A DNA stretch of 64,000 bases from Henckelia pumila (lineage: Eukaryota; Streptophyta; Magnoliopsida; Lamiales; Gesneriaceae), in contig NC_133122.1 in NCBI RefSeq assembly GCF_033568475.1, positions 151,170,861 through 151,234,860 on the forward strand, given 5' to 3'. The notes below the pieces were generated by a model. The model ran no database searches. It had not been told where the DNA came from and saw nothing but the letters and a program-made list of their open reading frames with translations. The translations under genes and the position numbers were made by a program. Position 1 is the first letter of the stretch. Each line of letters starts with the position of its first letter. Positions 36,121 to 47,820 of the stretch are shown here, in pieces.

Positions 36121-36166
36121 GGCCTAGTCCGGTTTGTAAGTAGGCCCAACATCGTTCTATGGCCCA
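36121..36166 (-). promoter_or_regulatory. Site II (TGGGCC) elements of the RPS19 promoter
   Basis: GGCCCA occurs at 36143-36148 and 36161-36166 (TGGGCC on the RPS19 strand), with another GGCC at 36121, about 140-185 bp upstream of the ATG. Paired site II motifs, bound by TCP factors, are characteristic of plant ribosomal protein promoters. Motif evidence only. Confidence 0.6.
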
Positions 36167-36196
36167 TTATTTTCCTAGTTAAATAAGATGTTGTAT

Positions 36197-36548
36197 TATT
36201 TGATACATGAGATGATGATAGTGGGATGAGACAAAATTTTTTACTCATCTCATGTTTTTTTTTCTTCATTTTTTTGTTAATTCAATGATATCTCATGACC
36301 CGGTATAACATTAAATGTAAGCTTAATGAAAAATACATCTTAACCCATGATATTAGTGGAGGATGAGTGTCATATAAATGAAATTTTGTGAAATTCACAA
36401 TGATAATTGAGGGAATAAATACAATAATACTACAAAGTAAAAAACATACAAAACAACATATTATTCATATCTATGTTTTGCTTATCCACATCTCATCATG
36501 TTTTTATTCATCTATCATATATACATCTCATCCATAATATCAAACGGT
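36197..36548. mobile_element. MITE copy 1 (ACATGAGATGA family)
   Basis: About 350 bp nearly colinear with copy 2 at 37108-37445 (shared GATATCTCATG, CGGTATAAC, GGTATTAGTGGAGGATGAGTG-type blocks, CAACATATTATTCATAT, TCCACATCTCATCATG). Its ends (TTTGATACATGAGATGA and CATCTCATCCATAATATCAAACGG) are inverted repeats, more eroded than copy 2. Confidence 0.65.
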
Positions 36549-36594
36549 ATCACAATGTTTATATTATACCTTCATCAGGTCCCTTTATTGCTAA

Positions 36595-36595
36595 A

Positions 36596-36638
<43 letters not shown>
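36595..36638. repeat. (TTA)n microsatellite
   Basis: A run of about 13 TTA/ATT trinucleotides. Confidence 0.9.
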
Positions 36639-37107
36639 TAAAATTATGTTTTTAAAGAATTTCCAATTCAATATTTATATATATATATTTTAATTCAATC
36701 CTATGTTATTTATATTTTTTTTAATTTTTAGATAGTCCGTCACCCCGAATTAAAAAATATTAACAATCATAGTTTGAAATTACAAAAACTATCATATTTA
36801 GATTTTAGATTAATATTTCAGCCCAATGTCCACACTCCACACTCACCATATCAAAACTCACGATTTTATATACTTATAATAGATGTACACGAAAATTTAT
36901 GTGTATAAATAATTTATGTTGCATCAAAAAAATAATTATTTTTTTTGTATTTTAATATTAAAAAATAATGTTGAAAGATGAATATGTTAAATAATAAATT
37001 TATTGAAATATAAATAAGACAATTTTGTCCACATAAAATGACCAATATAGTTATGTTAAGAAGTTCACACAACAACATCATCATCATCATTATCATTATT
37101 ATTATTA

Positions 37108-37445
37108 CCGTTTGGTACATGAGATGATAGTGGGATGACACAAATTTTTACTCATCCCATGTTTTTCTCATTTTTTTGTTAACTCAATGATATCTCATGG
37201 TCCGGTATAACGTTAGATGTAGGCTTGATGACAAATACCTCTTAACCCATGGTATTAGTGGAGGATGAGTGCCATATAAGTGAAATTGTGTGAAATTGAC
37301 AATGTTGAGTAAGAGAATAAACATAATAATCCTACAAAATAAAAAACATACAAAACAACATATTATTCATATATATGTCTTGCTTATCCACATCTCATCA
37401 TGTTTTTATTCTTCTATCGTACATCTCATCCATGATACCAAACCG
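37108..37445. mobile_element. MITE copy 2 (CCGTTTGGTACATGAGATG family)
   Basis: 338 bp. Left end CCGTTTGGTACATGAGATGA, right end CATCTCATCCATGATACCAAACCG: good terminal inverted repeats with TA on both sides. It sits against a CAT/ATT microsatellite (about 37077-37107). No coding capacity. Confidence 0.72.
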
Positions 37446-38322
37446 TATTTAAGTTTTCTACATCCAGAGGTAACCTTTTACTCCATGAGGGGAGCATTTC
37501 TATATGAATTGAAGTTTTCTCTAGTGCTAATTAAACTTTACGTCACCTTGATTTCATTTCACAATTTCGACTTGGCCCTTTCTTTTTCCGCTTCGGGCAA
37601 ATAAGAGTACCTAGGCTTTCAAGTTGTCCCCGTCGTTGCAGGTTTATAGCTTGTGTGAATTAAATTTGGGCGCAAGTTGGCACGTCAGTTGACACCATTT
37701 TGCATTTTATGATTTATGGCTTCCAATTTGTTTTATATTTTTTTATGTCTCTGTTTCAGTGAAGACTTTATTGGCTTCTGGTATAACGAGACACATGATA
37801 TGGGGGGAAAAACAAATAAAGGAATGAATGAATGGTAACATTTATGAATTGTGCCGGCAATTCATGTAATCTGTTTACCAAATTCAGAGTTTTGATTGTG
37901 GACGATCATATTCCAACTTTCCAAGAAAACAAATGAGATATATACAAATGGTAAAGAATAAAATTCAATAATGATTACACAGAAGGGATCAGCTATGATC
38001 ATGAAAGACGCGATGCAACACATTTCTGCTCGGATATTCACTGCAATTGTCATCCCAGGACATGCAGCACTTGATCTTATTTTGTTGGGGTGCATGGAAC
38101 TTTGGTTCTCTGGGTTTGGTGGGCTGCTTTGTTGATCTGCTTGCACACAGAACTATATATGAGACCAACTTCTAGGTATGTTTTCGATTAGATATTTGTT
38201 ATGTGGCTCAAACACTAAATAGATCCTTTTTCTGTTGTATTATTACATACTTGATACGTGTATTTTAGGTAAGCAACAAACAAATTGAGTTGAATCTTCA
38301 ATGTGACAGAGCGTATATGAGA
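37446..38322. other. Intergenic, downstream of the TPX2-like remnant
   Basis: A minus-strand frame at 38146-37862 (starts MQADQQSSPPNPENQ) has no recognisable domain; it may be 3' untranslated sequence of the TPX2-like locus. A block at about 38155-38235 is an inverted match to 34505-34580. Confidence 0.4.
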
Positions 38323-39290
38323 CTACCTTCTGGGAACGAATGGTCCGTCAAAATAAGGCATAGGTTGGGCTTTTTGAACTATCTCTTTCCTCAGTCTTCT
38401 GATTTCCTCTTCTTCGGCAAGCTGCGAAAGAGAAGGTGACAAAATTAAGGATAATCTGTCACTACACTTGAACATTTCTTTGCGAAATCTTTACCTTCTG
38501 CTGTCTTTCCCTTTCCATCTTGTATTCTTCAATTAAACTCATTTTCTTGGCAACCTTCATGGACAAATTAAATGAAATGGTTATAAGAAATGTGAACGAA
38601 CACAGTGAACAACAATATGTCATAAGAAATAAATTAGCTTCTATGCAAGACAGTGAAAGAAGACTTAATTCGGAGGCGATTTTTTATGCATTGAACTAGA
38701 CTTAATATGTGGAGATCATTATGTTTCTCATAAAAGCATTGTCAAACAGGTTTGTTTGTGGAGCCTGAAGGCAATGCTTTACCTGATGTTCAAATTCACC
38801 CCGCTCCTCTGCCCTTATATGCAAGACCAGATTCATGGGCCTTGTGTTTTCTTTAACTAGAGGCTTCCCCAACACCATCAACTCTTCACTGAAATAGATA
38901 CATAAACATCAATGGAACATATAATACAAATAATAAAACACACGATGGTGTCAACTGACATGCCAACTTTCCCCCAAAATTAATTCACACAAGCCATAAA
39001 CTAGTGATCATGAAAATTTGAAAACCTTGGAACTCATATTTATTTATTTTTCCGAAGCAAAAAAATAGAAAAGGTAAAAAAAATAAAAATAAAAAGAAGG
39101 GACCAAGTCAAAATTATGAAATGACATCAAGGTGGCATAAGGTTTTTCACATGAAAAAGCTTCCCTCTGAGGGTACAAGTTAACTCTGGTTCATCTGTGG
39201 TCCAAGGTAGACCTGAGCAATAGGTATTCTCAATCTTTTCTCTTGTTGCAACTTCTTCATGAATTCTTCTTCCTTTCATTTTCCTCTTTG
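38323..39290 (-). pseudogene. TPX2-domain (WVD2-like/TPX2 family) gene remnant, 3' exons
   Basis: The microtubule-associated TPX2 family C-terminal signature is readable over four exon-like blocks on the minus strand: about 39290-39170 (pieces EENERK, EEFMKKLQQEKRLRIPIAQ and GLPWTTDEPE, each in a different frame), 38888-38783 (EELMVLGKPLVKENTRPMNL, then LHIRAEERGEFEHQ), 38554-38495 (VAKKMSLIEEYKMERERQQK) and 38421-38323 (LAEEEEIRRLRKEIVQKAQP, then MPYFDGPFVPRR and a stop). The last three have good splice sites and open frames. The first has at least two frame breaks, and no upstream part of the gene is present in the following 1.5 kb. I infer a 5'-truncated pseudogene; a functional short isoform cannot be excluded. 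Confidence 0.75.
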
Positions 39291-40700
39291 CTGAAGTATA
39301 AACAGTTGCTAGAATTAGTGTTATTTGTAAAGAGACAGATAACATGAAGCGCAACAAATCTATAATGTGTTCATTTATTGTGGTAGTTTTGGCTCACTGA
39401 ACTATGACACCAAAATCAACAAATTACTTCCGGCCTAAATAACAGTGGAACTGAGATAGAGATCGTGTCCACAGTTCACGCATCAAGTGAGTTGGTTTAA
39501 TTAATGGGAAATAAGTTTGAGGCAGGATTTGATATAGAAAACTATACGGTCAAGCATCTATCATTTTATAAATGTAGTATTGATGTTAAATGATGCAACT
39601 CAAATTTTAAATGAGTAGTAAGTCAAGCATCACATTTTGATATCTCTATTTGATGACAATTATTAGTGCTCAACAATCTCATATCAGTAATTACTACAAC
39701 TTATAACTCATGATAATCAATCAAACACACGATCATAGCTCTGTCCCCATTTCAACAGTCTCTCCACAAAGAACACTAACTGTCAATATACTTAATGGGG
39801 AATGAGTCGAAATGATCAGGGCAGTGCTGATAATGATTTTTGTTATAGAAGGACATGTTGTCCAAAAGTATTACGTGAACTTTTTTTCAAATCAAGAATA
39901 ACATAACCGAGGCCTGTAAAATTACAGTTTCCTTAAAACAGATTCGTCCCCTCCGATGTATGCTTCGAGGATGACAACAGACGACTGTTTCCCAGGATAT
40001 AACGGTAGAACCTCGTAGTCACTAGCATGAAGAGACTACGCTGGCGAACTGAATATGTACCGCAACGATAACACGTAGAAGCTCAAAAGTGAGCTCCGAC
40101 AATAAAATTATTAGCTCAAGAATAAGCGTAAAACCAAATTCAGGAGTTAAAGTGAGGTAGAGCATGCATTAGCAGCAAAGGTGCATAAGAAAAGTGCGGT
40201 TGCCCAAAAATGAAGAGAAGAAAATAACCAGTAGCTTGCACGAGCAGGAAGCAGCAAAGAGTAATAGAAAATGATTTCATGCAGAAGGTGTTTTTTCTTA
40301 AGAATGACTGCATATTTCCATATAATATAGGCATTTAGACGCACATGTATGGAGAGTCATCAAACAACCGAGCAGTTGGAGAATAAATATGGAGGTCCAT
40401 GTGCCATTATTGCAGCCAAGAAACAAAAGGTGTGAACATTAATATATAAATGTAGACACTTGGATATATTCAAGGAAGGCGGCGGCCTACAACCATTAAA
40501 TTCCATTAAATTATTTCAACAATCCCCACATGAATGTAAATTTAAAGTTAAACGAAGATATACGTGATAAAGTTCAACAGTTGAATCCTGCATAGAAAAG
40601 GTAGGTGTTACCTTTTGAACCTTCCCTTGTGAAAGCATAGTAATTCACTGGTTGACAGTAGACGCGATGTCTTTGAACTATACAGCCGTTTTAGTAAATT
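39291..40700. other. Intergenic, no gene recognised
   Basis: No coding signature. The last part may belong to the untranslated or LTR end of the copia fragment that begins near 40700. Short frames near 40140-40344 have no domain. Confidence 0.4.
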
Positions 40701-40984
40701 AAGATATACTTCACACAGGACTCTCCCTGATACAATTTAGTTCTCATGATCGTGTTCGTTTGGCCATGAACACTTGCCTGGTTCTCTGAGAGGGTCTAGA
40801 ATTGTGTCTTGCAATTCCTTCAAAGCGGACCCACTTCTCTCTCACATAGATGATTCTATGTTTAATTCCATCAGAATCATTAAAAGCTATATGCTTATCC
40901 TCTACACTCACTATTTTGAAATAGGAATAGACCGGGGATTAGCCCCCACAGTGATATACCAAACCAATGCGATTAGGTTGTCCC

Positions 40985-42960
40985 ATTGAACCAAGTTCTT
41001 GGGATCTCCAGTCATCGTAGGTTGGGTTTTCCTTCGCACCAATTTATATTATAGGCTTCAGTCCCATTCCTTTTGATGATTTTGCAACTAACTCTCTGTT
41101 TAGCCATTTGGTTAATGGATCCGCTACATTATCCTTTGACTTTACATAGTCAATAGAGATAACTCCAGTTGAGAGTAGTTGTCGTATGGTATTGTGTCTA
41201 CGATGTATATGTCTAGACTTAACATTATATATATTGATTTGTGCTCTTCCGATTTCAGATTGGCTATCACAATGAGTGCAAATAGTCAGTACAGGTTTTA
41301 CCCATCTTGGAACATCTTCTAAGAATAGATGCAACCATTCATCCTCTTCTACACACTTATCAAGTGCTATAAACTCAGATTCTATCGTGGATCTGACTAT
41401 TACAGTTTATTTAAAAGATTTTCATGAAATTGTTGCACCTCCTAAAGTGAATACAAATCCACTTGTAGATTTTGAATCTTTTATATCAGATATCCAATTT
41501 GCATCACTGTATCCTTCAATTACAGCGGGATATCTTGTATAATGCAGCCCATGGTCACGAGTGTATCTTAAAAATCTTAGCAATCTGATAATTGTTTTCC
41601 AGTGGTCAGCTCCTGGATTACTCGTGAATCTGCTCAATTTTCTTACAACATAGGCTATGTCTGGTCGTGTACAAATCATTAAGTACATCAGACTTCAAAT
41701 GACTCGAGAGTATTCTAATTGGGAGATACTCTCACCCCGATTTTTTTGATAGATGTTGGCTCGTATCTATTGGCGTTCTAGCCAATGCAGAGTCATCCTT
41801 ATTGAATTTCTCAAGTATTTTGTCAACATAATGTGACTGACTTAGAACCATCCCTTCTGATGTTCTATGAATTTTAATTCCAAGAATGACATCAGCTAAG
41901 CCTAAATCTTTCATGTCAAATTTTGAATTCAACAATTTCTTAGTGGATTTAATCATCTTATCATTTTTTTCGATGATAAACATGTCATCTACGTAAAGAC
42001 ATAGAATAACATATCCACTTTCAATGTTCTTAACGTATACAAATTTTTCACACTAATTGATTTTTAATCCATTTTCAAGTATGACTTTGTCAAATTTTTC
42101 GTGCCATTGTTTTGGTAGTTGTTTTAAGCCATACAGAAACTTTACCAATTTACAAACCTTATTTTCTTGCCCAGGTGAAGAAAATCCCTCAGGTTGTTCC
42201 ATGTAATTTTTTTCTTCTAAATCTTCATTTAGAAAAGCAGTCTTTACATCCATTTTGTGTACTTCAAGATTCTGCAATGCGGCAATTGTAAGTATCACTC
42301 GGATTGAAGTTATTCTCGTTATTGGAAAATAAGTGTCAAAGTAATCAAGCCCTTCACGTTGACGGTAACCCTTGATTACCAATCTGGCTTTATAATTTTC
42401 TATTGTTCAATCTGATTTCATTTTCCGTTTAAAAATCCATTTATAACCTAATGGTTTGCTTTCCGGAGGAAGGTCCAATAGTTCTCATGTATGATTTTGC
42501 AAAATGGATTCTATTTCGGAATTTATAGCTTCTTTCCATTGAGGTCTTTCAGATGAATTCATAGCTTCCTTGAAGCTTTGAGGTTCACTTTCCAACATGA
42601 AAGTAATGAAATCTGGACCAAAGGATTTCTCAGTCCTAACTCTCTTGTTACGTCTAGGTTCAATCTCATGGTTAACCTCTTGTTCCATTGCATCGGGTGA
42701 TATTTTGGAAGAACTTGGTTCTTTCTTAGATTTACAAGGGAACACATGTTCAAAAAACGAAGCATTCCTCGATTTCATTATCGTATTATTATGAATATCA
42801 GGTATTTGAGATTCATATACAATGAAACGATAAGCGCTACTGTTGTGTGCATATCCAATGAAAATGCAATAATAGTTTTAGGTCCAATCTTTATCTTTTT
42901 TGGAGTAGGTACATCTACTTTAGCAAGACACCCCCACACTCGCAAATATTGATAGGAATG
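40985..42960 (-). pseudogene. Decayed Ty1/copia pol (RT-RNase H) fragment
   Basis: Successive minus-strand pieces in shifting frames spell a copia RT-RNase H region: 42778-42485 (pre-RT linker, SFKEAMNSSERPQWKEAINSE), 42382-42053 (GYRQREGLDYFDTYFPITR, MDVKTAFLNEDLEE, LYGLKQLPKQW), 41983-41732 (FDMKDLGLADVILGIKI), 41688-41422 ([24 protein letters not shown]) and 41334-41044 (RHIHRRHNTIRQLL). Sequence to about 40700 looks like the adjoining 3' non-coding part. It is unrelated in detail to the SIRE-like element at 12-20 kb and closer to Tnt1-type copia. Many stops and frameshifts; dead. Confidence 0.85.
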
Positions 42961-42994
42961 TGTTCTTCATTTCCATAATCTTTATCTAATGATA

Positions 42995-43200
42995 GGTTGT
43001 GTTGGGTTGCGGGTTGGCCCGCAAAAACCAATCAATTTACAAGTAAGCCCGTCGGGTTGGTCCGTCCCGTCACTTAAAATAAATGGGTTGGGTTGGAGTT
43101 TTCCCAACCCGCCTTCAAGGTGGGCCGGCCCGCCCCGCTCTACTTAATAGTGGGTTGCGACGGATTGTGGACTGATCCGCCTCTCCAACCCATTCTGATA
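42995..43200. repeat. GC-rich GGGTTGG/CCAACCC repeat (possible MITE)
   Basis: A 200-bp patch of GGGTTGCGGGTTGGCCCGC and GGCCGGCCCGCCCCG sequence, with CCAACCC at the opposite end. Its composition and inverted GGGTTGG/CCAACCC ends recall GC-rich hAT MITEs. No target duplication recognised. Confidence 0.4.
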
Positions 43201-43317
43201 TCTCTATGTGCAATTGCTACAATTAACTACCGAAATCGTAATTAAAAAAAAACTACCGAAATCGTCGGTGATGTTTAACTATTCCCATGTGAAGACTTTT
43301 ATGGTCTCTAAACGAGA

Positions 43318-43418
43318 AGTCAACTTCGTCAAGGCATCTCCTTGTTCAAACTCCACTAGCTCATTTCAGACCATATCTCTTCATTTACTGAATCGATCAA
43401 GAAACTCATTTCTTGACC
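43318..43418 (+). promoter_or_regulatory. W-box motifs upstream of NLR2
   Basis: AGTCAA (reverse W-box) at 43318-43323 and TTGACC at 43413-43418, about 250-345 bp before the NLR2 ATG. WRKY-bound W-boxes are common in NLR promoters. Motif match only. Confidence 0.4.
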
Positions 43419-43661
43419 ATAGTTGGAGCTTCTGTTATTTCACCGCACCAAAATAAATATTTATAATAAAGCTCTGATGAGTTTCTTTCTATGTTGTTTA
43501 ATTCGGTTTAGTTGACAGGATTGTTTTGCGTTTCTTTCACTTGCAAATTAAAGTTAATTGTCTCCTAACTATTTTCTGAAAAAAAAAAGAAAAAAAGAAA
43601 AAGAGAAAGCACAGAAAGCAGAAAGATCAGACGGGATCCCGAAAGAGGAGCAACAATACAA

Positions 43662-45866
43662 ATGGCTGCATTTTTAATGATTCTTGGAGGAATTCTAAGC
43701 GTTTTAGGAAAACTAGGAGAATACGTGGTTCCCCCCATCAAGCGCCAATTCAAGTACATGTGTTGCTACGGCAAGAACATGGAGGAGCTGCAATACGAAG
43801 TTGAGAAGCTGCTGCGCACGGATGCTGGGGTTCGGCTGCAAGTTGATGCGGCCCAGAGGAATTTAGAACGAACTGCACCTGATGTCGAAAACTGGCTGGG
43901 AGAGGTTGAAAATATCAAGGTCGAGAGAAATAAGCTTCATGGAGATGCGTGTATCCATGGAGGAGGAGGATGCACGGATTTGAAATCGCGTTATCAGCTA
44001 AGCAAGAGAGCCAGAAAGATTGTCAAAAAAGCCATTCAACTTCAACAAGAAGCTGGCAGATTTGGACTACTGTCTTACCCTGTTCCATTTGGGGAGATGC
44101 AATTCCCTGCAATTGATTCAGATAACCAGTTTGGAACTAGAAAACTCGTAGAAGAAAGCATTATAGGCACTTTACAGGATAGTAATGTCAAAGTGATAGG
44201 GTTATGCGGCATGGGAGGGGTTGGAAAGACAACAATGGTCAGAAGAATTGGAAAACTAGTGAAAGAAAAGAAAATTTTTGATGAGATTGTCATGGCTGTG
44301 GTTACTCAGCATCCAGATCAAAAAAGGATTCAAACTGAGATTGCGGAAATGTTGAATTTAAAATTAGAAGCTGAGCAGGTGCGGAACAGAGGAATCTTAC
44401 CACGGAAAAGAATATTGGATGTACGTAACATCCTTGTCATACTAGATGATATTTGGGGAAATCTTGATCTAGATATCTTAGGAATTCCACTCGAGGATTC
44501 CTATACGACTTGTAAACTTTTGTTAACATCTCGAGCACGAGATGTTTGTGTTCAAATGGGAGCTGACAAGATCTTACAGCTACAAGTCTTGACCAAGAAG
44601 GAGGCATGGCTTCTTTTCTCCAAGGAAGCTGGATTATCCAGCGACAGTCCCAATCTATATCCATTTGCTATAGATGTTGCAAATGAATGCAAAGGCTTGC
44701 CACTCGCCCTTGTATCTGTGGCCAGGGCTCTGAAACAGAAGAGGAATCTTACGTGGGAGAATGCTCTGATACAGTTGAGGTGTTCCACCCCAACAAATAT
44801 TCTGGGTGTGCTAAATGATGTGTACAGGCCATTGGAGCTTAGTTACTTGGCATTAGAAGGTGATGAAGCCAAACATCTCTTTCTATTTTGTTCTTTATTT
44901 CTTGAAGACTCTAACATTAGCATCGAGAACTTAGTGAGGTGCGGAATAGGACTAGACATGTTCAAAGGAATAAATAATATAAGAGAAGGGAGAATCAGAA
45001 CACATGCATTGGTAGAATTACTAAAAGACCGTTTCTTACTTCTAGATGGACACAAAGATGGATTTGTTAAGATGCATGATGTTGTTCGTGATGTTGCCAT
45101 ATCAATCGCGTCAAAGGACCAGCCTAGATTTCTGATTTATAATGATAGCACGGGAGCGTGGTCACGGAGATACTCTTACGAGCACTGCACTCACATTTCT
45201 CTCTTCTCAAACATGGCATACATTCCAGAAGATATAAATTTCCCAAATCTCGTGTTCTTATTATGGAAATCTACCAATGGAATGGGAGAAGCACAGAGCT
45301 TTGAGAAGTTCAGAACACTCAATGTTCTGGACCTGCGCTACACGGATATTCCAGTAGGACCGTCATCAATTCAGATGCTTACAAATCTTCGGGCAGTGCA
45401 TTTATGTGGTTGCACGTTCGAAAATCTATCCATAATTGGAGAGTTGATCAATCTAGAAATTTTGTGCTTTCGAAGTAATGAATTGGAGATATTTCCTGCA
45501 GCACTTGGAAAATTAACCAATCTAAGGCTGTTAGATCTGACAGACTGTGAGAATCTCCAAGAAATTGAACAAGGGGCAATTGGAGGACTGGCTAAATTAG
45601 AAGAGCTGTATGTCACAAAGAACTTTGATGCACGGGGTGCAGAACTCGTTGAGTTAGAGAGGTTACCTAATCTGACCACCCTAAGAATCTTGATAGAAGA
45701 CCAAAATGTTGTGTCGAAAAACATAAAATTATGCTCTGAGCTTAAAGAGTATGATATATCCATACGGGGATGCCATGAAGTACCATGGACAATGTATTTT
45801 TCTTTAAGAGCTAACATTCCCCACAAATACAAACTTTCTACAAACTTTCTGAAGAAACTCATCTAG
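43662..45866 (+). CDS. CC-NBS-LRR protein NLR2, first exon frame, truncated (734 aa)
   Basis: A paralogue of NLR1, clearly similar along its length and starting with the same MAAFLMILGGIL segment. P-loop GMGGVGKTT at residues 183-191, kinase-2 LVILDDIW, ILGIPLEDSYTTCKLLLTSR, GLPLALVSVARAL, MHD in KMHDVVRD, then the first LRRs (FRTLNVLDLRYTDI). Around 45845 a deletion relative to NLR1 (the stretch equivalent to HQKVMDLYLPQ is missing) shifts the frame, and translation stops at 45864-45866. The protein would keep CC and NB-ARC but only the first part of the LRR domain. Such truncated NLRs can still be expressed, but this looks like pseudogenisation. Confidence 0.85.
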   Translation: MAAFLMILGGILSVLGKLGEYVVPPIKRQFKYMCCYGKNMEELQYEVEKLLRTDAGVRLQVDAAQRNLERTAPDVENWLGEVENIKVERNKLHGDACIHGGGGCTDLKSRYQLSKRARKIVKKAIQLQQEAGRFGLLSYPVPFGEMQFPAIDSDNQFGTRKLVEESIIGTLQDSNVKVIGLCGMGGVGKTTMVRRIGKLVKEKKIFDEIVMAVVTQHPDQKRIQTEIAEMLNLKLEAEQVRNRGILPRKRILDVRNILVILDDIWGNLDLDILGIPLEDSYTTCKLLLTSRARDVCVQMGADKILQLQVLTKKEAWLLFSKEAGLSSDSPNLYPFAIDVANECKGLPLALVSVARALKQKRNLTWENALIQLRCSTPTNILGVLNDVYRPLELSYLALEGDEAKHLFLFCSLFLEDSNISIENLVRCGIGLDMFKGINNIREGRIRTHALVELLKDRFLLLDGHKDGFVKMHDVVRDVAISIASKDQPRFLIYNDSTGAWSRRYSYEHCTHISLFSNMAYIPEDINFPNLVFLLWKSTNGMGEAQSFEKFRTLNVLDLRYTDIPVGPSSIQMLTNLRAVHLCGCTFENLSIIGELINLEILCFRSNELEIFPAALGKLTNLRLLDLTDCENLQEIEQGAIGGLAKLEELYVTKNFDARGAELVELERLPNLTTLRILIEDQNVVSKNIKLCSELKEYDISIRGCHEVPWTMYFSLRANIPHKYKLSTNFLKKLI

Positions 45867-47301
45867 GGGAATGGATCGCATCTTTGCTTGAGAGAACTGA
45901 TGATTTGAGGTTATTTGGAAATGGCTCGCACAACATTTTGAAGGCATTGGGTGCAACAAGTTTTCAGCACCTGAGACAACTGGGGATCGAGTGCTGTTCA
46001 ACTGTGAAACACCTAATAAATGGAAATACGCCAAGCTCCGGTGTTTTTCCAATATTGGAAACTTTGTATCTCAACCGGGTTTTCAATATAAACTATATAT
46101 GCACGAGCCAACTGCCAGAAAGATCTTTTGGAGAACTACGATATCTACATCTCCAAGGATTGAATGAACTAAAGCATTTCTCATCTGGACCAAGACAAGA
46201 TTTTCGCCTTTCCAACCTCAGATTCATATACATTTATGGATGTAAAGAGTTAAAATCTCTCTTTTCTAATTCAGTGGCTCAGAGCTTGTTGCAGCTTGAA
46301 GAGCTAGATATTGGGGATTGTCTAAGGATGGATGAGGTATTTTTCAATGAAAATGGACAGGATATTACTACAACCTACAATATGGTTTTCCCAAAGTTGG
46401 AGAAATTGGTCCTTAGGTGTCTACATAGCCTCACGAAATTCGGTGCAGGAGTAGACAGAATCTCATTCCCTCAGCTGAGGGTCTTGAAGATGGAGGACTT
46501 GCAACAGTTTGAAGGTTTCTGTACAACAAAGGAAAGATCTATTTCAGGGGACAAAGACTCGCAAATATTATTCAATAAAAAGGTATGCCTCTTCTCCCAT
46601 ACATTCTCTTGAAGATTATAAGACGCTCGTGCGTCAAGGAGCATCCAAAGGTCCATATCTTTTTGGCCATACGAGGTCCATATCTTCTCATGTAGATTTC
46701 ATATGGGCAATAAAAATTTGGCCTATATATCTGAAAGCAGCAAGAACTCAACTTGAACACAAATGCAGGTACACTGTCCAAGAATAAAGAGACTGTCACT
46801 CCGAAAAATGGGCATAGAATCAAAAGTGTTCTGCCACCAACTACCGTCCTCTTTCGTCCAAGAACTTGAATTTATGGAAGTGGAGGCCTGTTCTGGATTG
46901 AACACCATATTTCCTCCTTATGTAGCACAAGGTCTGGTGAAACTCAAGGAATTAAGAATAAAGAATTGCTGGATGTTAAAGGAAGTTGTTGAAAAAGAAG
47001 ACGAGCTGGTACAAGCGATCACAACTGCAACTCCATTTCCTCAACTCAAGTTTCTGGACCTGTCGAATCTTCCAAACCTCAAAAAGTTTTGGAACACACC
47101 CCATAACTTCGAAATACCATCACTGACGTCTGTGAACGTAGACAAAAATAGCCTATTGCTGGAGTCATTGGTGATGATTGCCAAGAATGCCCAGCAAATA
47201 CCTTTATATCTGAATATATTGAAACACTACCAGGAGGTATGCGTCATTTCTTAAATAATACTCGAGAATCTCTTGTGCTTTTAGATGACAATTAATTAAT
47301 A

Positions 47302-47622
47302 TTAGCATAAATCACAGTTTCTATACTTAGATGACAATTAAATAATTGCGATTTTGGTCCTCTATATTTTCAGATTTTAATTTTAGTTTGTTATATTTGG
47401 TTTTTTTTTTTACAATTTTAGTCTTTTTTTTCGATGTGGCGCTGACGTGGCACCAATGCAGTGCTGATATGGAACTGACGTGTATAGTGTCACGTAAGCA
47501 TTTCGTAGAAAATTGACTAAAATTACCAAAAATCGAAACATACAAGACTAAACTGAAATATAAAAACATAAAGGACCAAAATCGCAAAGTGACAAATATA
47601 CAAAATCAAAATTGTAATTTTC
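47302..47622. mobile_element. MITE of the TTTTAGTC family in NLR2 intron
   Basis: The left half (ATTGCGATTTTGGTCCTCTA, then AATTTTAGTTTG) is the inverse of the right half (GGACCAAAATCGCAAAGTG). The centre carries GGCGCTGACGTGGCACC, seen in many plant MULE-type MITEs. Related to 9340-9666 and 10830-11106. Confidence 0.65.
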
Positions 47623-47649
47623 CCAAAAAAAAACAACCTCACCTCAAAG

Positions 47650-47820
47650 GGACGCTCGAGGTGGTAGAGTAGGTAAGTTCTTCACGAATGGTTAGTAGTT
47701 CAATTCCCTCTTCCAATAATTTCTCGAATGAGTCTGTAGTGTGGTTTATCTGAACATAGTTTGCAGGCTCTTGTGTTAGCTTGAAGTTTACCTAGTGCGC
47801 ATCGAAGGAGTTGCGGCTTA
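47650..47820 (+). repeat. tRNA-derived SINE in NLR2 intron
   Basis: A box GTGGTAGAGTAGG (47661-47673) and B box GTAGTTCAATTCCC (47694-47707) with tRNA-like spacing, then TGTGGTTTATCTGA and the tail CCTAGTGCGCATCGAAGGAG; the tail motif is repeated once 3' (CTAGTGCGCATAGAAGG near 47850). Same family as 11574-11785. Confidence 0.6.

Noticed and set aside
42746-42952. Plus-strand frame near the decayed copia
   Set aside because: Shadow of the minus-strand pol fragment.
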